Shown here: piece by piece, positions 35,815 through 38,294 of the stretch
How positions within the stretch are numbered: the stretch's first letter is position 1
Layout of the letters: each line of letters starts with the position of its first letter
Assembly (NCBI GenBank): GCA_016839585.1
Contig: JAEOTZ010000055.1
Location: forward strand, 1-38,294
DNA: 38,294 bases
Source: Promethearchaeota archaeon
GTDB taxonomy: Archaea; Asgardarchaeota; Lokiarchaeia; Sigyniarchaeales; SOKP01
Direction of reading: 5' to 3'
Program-made: the position numbers and the translations under genes
The notes under the pieces: generated by a model
Databases searched by the model: none
Told to the model about the DNA's origin: nothing
Seen by the model: only the letters and a program-made list of their open reading frames with translations

Positions 35815-35826
35815 AAAATTTTAAAT
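35815..35826 (+). promoter_or_regulatory. BRE/TATA box of the zinc microprotein unit
   Basis: AAAATTTTAAAT with A-rich flank, 30 bp before the repeat array. A further 35 bp upstream (from 35789) matches the region upstream of copy A, sharing CAAAATATTTAAAGAAAAA, so the duplicated segment extends beyond the promoter. Confidence 0.45.
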
Positions 35827-35854
35827 TTTGGTAGTTTAATTATATTGTTAATCA

Positions 35855-35890
35855 CTATAGAGGATTTTATAAATAATTCTATAAGAAGAA
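35855..35890 (+). repeat. 12-bp-phased leader repeat, copy B
   Basis: TATA at 35856, 35868 and 35880, exactly 12 bp apart, in units CTATAGAGGATT, TTATAAATAATT and CTATAAGAAGAA. The array begins 36 bp after its TTTAAAT box and 58 bp before the ATG of the zinc microprotein gene. Confidence 0.6.
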
Positions 35891-35912
35891 ACCTAAAAAG
35901 GTTGTTAATAAG

Positions 35913-36134
35913 ATGGAGAATAAATCAGAAAAAACAAGAGCGAGAGTTTGTTTCGATTGCCATGTATATTGCATTATTAATGTTAATAATTATAAAGCTA
36001 TACAACTATTACAGCAATTTGAGAAAACACATCGTGGACATAGTACTCAAATAATAGACCCAGATGAATTAAAACCAAAATCCCCAACGGACATTATTTA
36101 TACATGTGTATCAGAGTTTAATGGAGAGGAGTAA
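35913..36134 (+). CDS. Zinc-binding microprotein
   Basis: A 73-residue protein with clustered metal ligands: CFDCHVYC (residues 13-20) and HRGH (about 40-43), plus a later Cys, which would form a small zinc module. The rest is one helix (NYKAIQLLQQFEKTHRGH) and a strand pair (DIIYTCVSEF). An overlapping reading frame from 35845 is less plausible because it lacks these motifs. No exact family recognised; small zinc proteins of this kind usually mediate protein or nucleic-acid contacts. It may head a two-gene unit with the ORF at 36165. Confidence 0.65.
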   Translation: MENKSEKTRARVCFDCHVYCIINVNNYKAIQLLQQFEKTHRGHSTQIIDPDELKPKSPTDIIYTCVSEFNGEE

Positions 36135-36164
36135 TATAAAATACCATTCCCAACTAAAAGATAA

Positions 36165-36311
36165 ATGAAATACATGAGGAAATATATCTATGATCATTTA
36201 GATAACTTTCATGGAACATTAGAGATTATAGTCCAACCTTTTCTAGGTTTTGATTTAGGTTATATCCTTAATAGATATAACAGACATCTGGAGATAAAAG
36301 TAAAGATTTAA
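36165..36311 (+). CDS. Possible 48-residue protein
   Basis: ATG 36165 to TAA 36311 encodes 48 residues (MKYMRKYIYDHLDNFHGTLE then IIVQPFLGFDLGYILNRYNR). It begins 30 bp after the zinc microprotein's stop and its end overlaps the next TTTAAAT promoter box. The composition is protein-like, with aromatic and hydrophobic alternation, but there is no ribosome-binding site and no recognised family. Confidence 0.35.
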   Translation: MKYMRKYIYDHLDNFHGTLEIIVQPFLGFDLGYILNRYNRHLEIKVKI

Positions 36312-36313
36312 AT
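36302..36313 (+). promoter_or_regulatory. BRE/TATA box of the microORF/two-repeat unit
   Basis: AAAGATTTAAAT, identical to the box at 37763. It lies 27 bp before the first unit of repeat copy C. Confidence 0.55.
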
Positions 36314-36338
36314 ATAAATTCTAAAATTATTTTATCAT

Positions 36339-36374
36339 CTATAGGCAATTCTATAGGTTTTTTTACAAAATGAA
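36339..36374 (+). repeat. 12-bp-phased leader repeat, copy C
   Basis: TATA at 36340 and 36352 and a degenerate TACA at 36364 keep the 12-bp spacing; the units are CTATAGGCAATT, CTATAGGTTTTT and TTACAAAATGAA. It begins 33 bp after its TTTAAAT box. The third unit is weak, so this copy rests mainly on two units and on position. Confidence 0.5.
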
Positions 36375-36427
36375 AAAATTGAAATATATTTAATAAAAAT
36401 TACCTGGAATATAATTTTCACGCTAAA

Positions 36428-36544
36428 ATGGATTATTCTGCTCTGGAATATTCAATAATCTTAAATAATATATACCAAAAACTTGAAAATCCTTTATTAA
36501 AAAATATTACAAAAATAATACTAATTACAGAGGAGGAGGTATGA
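36428..36544 (+). CDS. 38-residue microORF overlapping the next gene
   Basis: ATG 36428 to TGA 36542-36544 encodes 38 residues (MDYSALEYSIILNNIYQKLE then NPLLKNITKIILITEEEV). Its stop overlaps the next start as ATGA. The Glu-Glu-Glu codons near its end (GAGGAGGAG) are the next gene's Shine-Dalgarno sequence. Such an arrangement couples translation of the two genes. It could be a small amphipathic protein or a leader peptide. There is no clear ribosome-binding site of its own. Confidence 0.5.
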   Translation: MDYSALEYSIILNNIYQKLENPLLKNITKIILITEEEV

Positions 36545-37218
36545 AATTAATGGATGAAAAATTCGAAAGTCAAGTTGTCGCAGAAATGATAGATAATGCG
36601 GAAAAAATTGCCAGAGATTATGAGTTAGCCATTAAAAAAAATAAATTTGAAATAAAGTGTCCTTATCCAGAAATAATTAAAATCTATGAAAGCATAATAC
36701 AAATGCTCATTGATTACGGTTGGAATGAACAAGCCATGATTTTCAATAAACAAATTAAATTTTATCAAGAAAAACTAGAGAAAGATAAAAAATTGCGCGT
36801 AATTAAAGTTCATAAAATGCAAAAACGGAAAGAAATTGAAGGATTATATAAAATTAAGGAGATCAATACTCTCAGAGCAGTAATCCTCTCTCTCAATAAA
36901 GAGGAGATGATTTTAGATTTTGAAGAGAAAAAGAAAGAAAAAATTAAAGAATCTGAAGAAATCTTTAATATGATTGATAATGCTGAAAGAATGGCAAAAG
37001 AATACGAAAAAGAAATAAAAAAGGGTAGAATTCTTTATCTAGATTGTCCGTATGAAAAAATAATAGAAATTTACAAAGAAGTTGTCAAAAGATTCGAAAG
37101 TATCGGTTGGAAAGATGAATCAAGTAAATTGATTGATTCTATCGAATATTATAACAACAAGCTTGAAAAAGATAAAAGATTAAGAGAAATTGAAAAGAGA
37201 AAATTGGGCATAGAATAA
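36541..37218 (+). CDS. Two-repeat helical protein
   Basis: A 225-residue all-helical, strongly charged protein made of two copies of a 75-residue module, about 12-88 and 139-215. Matching marks are MIDNAEKIARDYELAIKK with MIDNAERMAKEYEKEIKK, then CPYPEIIKIYES with CPYEKIIEIYKE, DYGWNEQA with SIGWKDES and KLEKDKKLR with KLEKDKRLR. A basic/acidic helical linker joins them. The module resembles a TPR or MIT-like three-helix bundle. The GAGGAGGAGG ribosome-binding site directly precedes the ATG, and translation is probably coupled to the microORF. Function unknown; protein binding is likely. Confidence 0.8.
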   Translation: MKLMDEKFESQVVAEMIDNAEKIARDYELAIKKNKFEIKCPYPEIIKIYESIIQMLIDYGWNEQAMIFNKQIKFYQEKLEKDKKLRVIKVHKMQKRKEIEGLYKIKEINTLRAVILSLNKEEMILDFEEKKKEKIKESEEIFNMIDNAERMAKEYEKEIKKGRILYLDCPYEKIIEIYKEVVKRFESIGWKDESSKLIDSIEYYNNKLEKDKRLREIEKRKLGIE

Positions 37219-37291
37219 TATATTCCTTTTATCTTGTAAAAATTTATTACATACTAATTTTGAGAAATTGGACCAAATTGGAAAAGAAAGT

Positions 37292-37303
37292 AAAAATTTA
37301 AAT
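37292..37303 (+). promoter_or_regulatory. BRE/TATA box of the 58-residue protein unit
   Basis: AAAAATTTAAAT. The leader that follows (about 100 nt) lacks the 12-bp repeat array. It holds instead the interrupted inverted repeat GAATTGCC-AGAA-GGTAATTC at 37321-37340. Confidence 0.45.
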
Positions 37304-37424
37304 AATAGGAGTCTATTATTGAATTGCCAGAAGGTAATTCAAAGAAAGGTATAATTATTCTTTCATAATTTAATTTTGTATCCGGATAAGAATATTATCT
37401 AAATTACTGAAGGGGGCAATTAAT

Positions 37425-37601
37425 ATAAAGATTGAAGTAATTGACAAAATAAAAAATAAGATATATTACGTGTCAGATGATTTTAAAATCAAATATAAGG
37501 GTAAACAGATATCCCTTAAAGAACTCCAAACTGAAGAAAAAAAAATTATAAGTATAATATTCCAGGAAGATGGAACAATTGATATTTGTTATAGAGAATG
37601 A
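37425..37601 (+). CDS. 58-residue protein with non-ATG start
   Basis: The frame encodes IKIEVIDKIKNKIYYVSDDF then KIKYKGKQISLKELQTEEKK and ends at TGA 37599-37601. It reads as strand-rich and then helical, like a real small protein. There is no ATG or TTG in frame back to the stop at 37371, and the only GTG (37470) would remove the first strand. The ribosome-binding run GGGGG (37412-37416) is 8 nt before ATA 37425 and 2 nt before ATT 37419, favouring ATA as start. No family recognised. Confidence 0.5.
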   Translation: MKIEVIDKIKNKIYYVSDDFKIKYKGKQISLKELQTEEKKIISIIFQEDGTIDICYRE

Positions 37602-37698
37602 TAAGAAATAATTGAAATTTAAAGTAGACTAAATTCTAATTTTGATGAAAAAATCAGAATGTGAAGATTTAAAGATTTAGTCGGTTTAATTACTTTTG

Positions 37699-37720
37699 AA
37701 TCTCTTTTTTTTTCCTTTTT
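37699..37720 (+). terminator. Pyrimidine-rich terminator tract
   Basis: CTCTTTTTTTTTCCTTTTTC follows the 58-residue protein gene by about 100 bp. Runs of nine and five T are typical of archaeal intrinsic termination and would separate this unit from the next promoter at 37763. Confidence 0.4.
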
Positions 37721-37762
37721 CTACAAAAATTAGTTAAAATTGATCATTTTGGACATCAAAAT

Positions 37763-37774
37763 AAAGATTTAAAT
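37763..37774 (+). promoter_or_regulatory. BRE/TATA box of the Lys/Glu microprotein unit
   Basis: AAAGATTTAAAT, identical to the box at 36302 and one base from that at 35115. The first unit of repeat copy E follows after 24 bp. Confidence 0.55.
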
Positions 37775-37798
37775 TTAGTGAGGGGATTATATAACTAC

Positions 37799-37834
37799 CT
37801 ATAAGGAATTTTATAAAAGATTCTATAAAAATCA
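37799..37834 (+). repeat. 12-bp-phased leader repeat, copy E
   Basis: TATAA at 37800, 37812 and 37824, exactly 12 bp apart, in units CTATAAGGAATT, TTATAAAAGATT and CTATAAAAATCA. This is the most regular copy. Similarity with copy A continues downstream to the start codon, ending in the identical TAAAAATAGA before GGTG. Confidence 0.65.
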
Positions 37835-37881
37835 TGTTTTAATCAAACTACAGAATACTATAAAAATAGAGGTGTAAAAAA

Positions 37882-38013
37882 ATGGTTAAGAAAAAGAGAG
37901 AAAAGAAAAAGAAAGTGAAACAAGAAGAGAAAGAGGAAGTAAAGGAAGAAGTAAAAGAAGAAGAGAAAGAGGAAGAAAAAGAGGAAGAGAAGGAAGCAGA
38001 AAAAGAAGAATAA
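37882..38013 (+). CDS. 43-residue Lys/Glu-only microprotein
   Basis: ATG 37882 to TAA 38013. After MVKKKREKKKKVKQ the chain is made of Glu and Lys with a few Val and one Ala, with an acidic second half. GAGGTG lies 7 nt before the ATG, and the unit has its own promoter and repeat leader, which supports translation of what would otherwise be dismissed as low-complexity sequence. It would be disordered or a single charged helix. It resembles the charged cytosolic tail of the surface protein at 9641 in composition only. Confidence 0.5.
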   Translation: MVKKKREKKKKVKQEEKEEVKEEVKEEEKEEEKEEEKEAEKEE

Positions 38014-38191
38014 TAATTACTTAAATGTAAGTCAATTTAAATTTCTCTCATTGTTTCCGAATAATCCTTGATTTTTCCATAATCTTAGTAAATATCCTAA
38101 AAAAAATGATATTGCAATTTATTGAGTCAGATCCACAAAAATGTAAATGTTTGAATATTTGAATATATCTATAAAAATAGGGAAGAGAAAT

Positions 38192-38294
38192 TTATTCTAA
38201 ATTAATTTGAGCTAGCATTGGATTTCGCCCTCTATTAAACTCTATTGAGTTTAATCTCTCCCTGGTATTTTTATGTCTGTTCAGATTTCTTTTC
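38192..38294 (-). CDS. C-terminal end of an unidentified protein, truncated by window
   Basis: On the minus strand the frame is open from the window edge to TAA 38192-38194 and gives 33 residues ending RERLNSIEFNRGRNPMLAQI then NLE. G/C rises here relative to the non-coding flank, and the Arg/Asn-rich sequence reads as coding. Too short to identify. Confidence 0.5.
   Translation of the reverse strand, partial: KRNLNRHKNTRERLNSIEFNRGRNPMLAQINLE

Noticed and set aside
35845-36054. Alternative 69-codon frame overlapping the zinc microprotein.
   Set aside because: It starts within the leader repeat, and the overlapping frame has the clustered Cys/His ligands and a better placed ATG.
38234-38255. 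Perfect 9-bp inverted repeat ATTAAACTC-TATT-GAGTTTAAT, resembling a terminator or CRISPR repeat.
   Set aside because: It lies inside the open minus-strand frame ending at 38192 and is not repeated in view. More likely coincidence within coding sequence.
1-38294. CRISPR array, insertion sequence, attachment site or tRNA gene.
   Set aside because: No regularly spaced repeats with unique spacers, no transposase motif with terminal repeats and no cloverleaf were seen. The 12-bp arrays are too short and too close to be CRISPR.

Overview
The window reads as chromosomal DNA of an Asgard archaeon, most likely from the Lokiarchaeia or a close relative. The DNA is very AT-rich. Promoters are archaeal, with BRE/TATA boxes such as AAAGATTTAAAT. 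Gene content points the same way: archaeal tetrahydromethanopterin C1 enzymes (Ftr, Mtd, Mch), an archaeal/eukaryal-type glycyl-tRNA synthetase, archaemetzincin, a RecJ/GAN-like DHH nuclease and a beta-CASP RNase, next to eukaryote-like small GTPases (one Rag/Gtr-like with a C-terminal Roadblock-type domain), a free-standing Roadblock protein, LRR and TPR proteins and a presenilin-type protease. I see no rRNA, tRNA, insertion sequence or CRISPR array. The placement is inferred from content only.

Layout. 1-5.1 kb: the end of a TPR protein, two tandem GNAT acetyltransferases, a coiled-coil protein and a seven-helix membrane protein. 5.2-11.3 kb: glyS, then a two-gene unit for large surface-anchored proteins (a helical glycosidase-like domain plus beta domains, then a beta-domain protein with a charged cytosolic tail). 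11.3-21.4 kb: the metabolic core. ftr and mtd are divergent and mch lies 7 kb away; together they give three consecutive steps of the archaeal methyl branch of the Wood-Ljungdahl pathway. Between them lie the Rag-like GTPase, a purine and methylthioadenosine salvage group (apt, a PfkB-family nucleoside kinase, mtnP), the beta-CASP RNase and the DHH phosphoesterase. 21.4-31.4 kb: an unrecognised protein with a possibly mis-called start, a small protein, a GT4 glycosyltransferase, archaemetzincin, the presenilin-like protease, 3-hydroxyacyl-CoA dehydrogenase, a Roadblock protein, a HEAT/LRR protein, a polytopic membrane protein and a small winged-helix protein. 31.4-35 kb: a large winged-helix/TPR regulator, an AbrB-like small protein and a PAS protein.

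35-38 kb is the least ordinary part. It is a run of very small plus-strand genes: an atypical small GTPase, a zinc-binding microprotein, tiny ORFs, a two-repeat helical protein, a 58-residue protein and a 43-residue Lys/Glu protein. Five successive transcription units start with the same AAAGATTTAAAT-type promoter. In four of them the promoter is followed 32-36 bp later by the same leader element: (T/C)(A)TA boxes repeated at exactly 12-bp spacing, placed where the 5' UTR should be. Aligning these leaders also suggests that two of the genes start at ATA. This looks like a small co-regulated family of units and is my main candidate for something undescribed.
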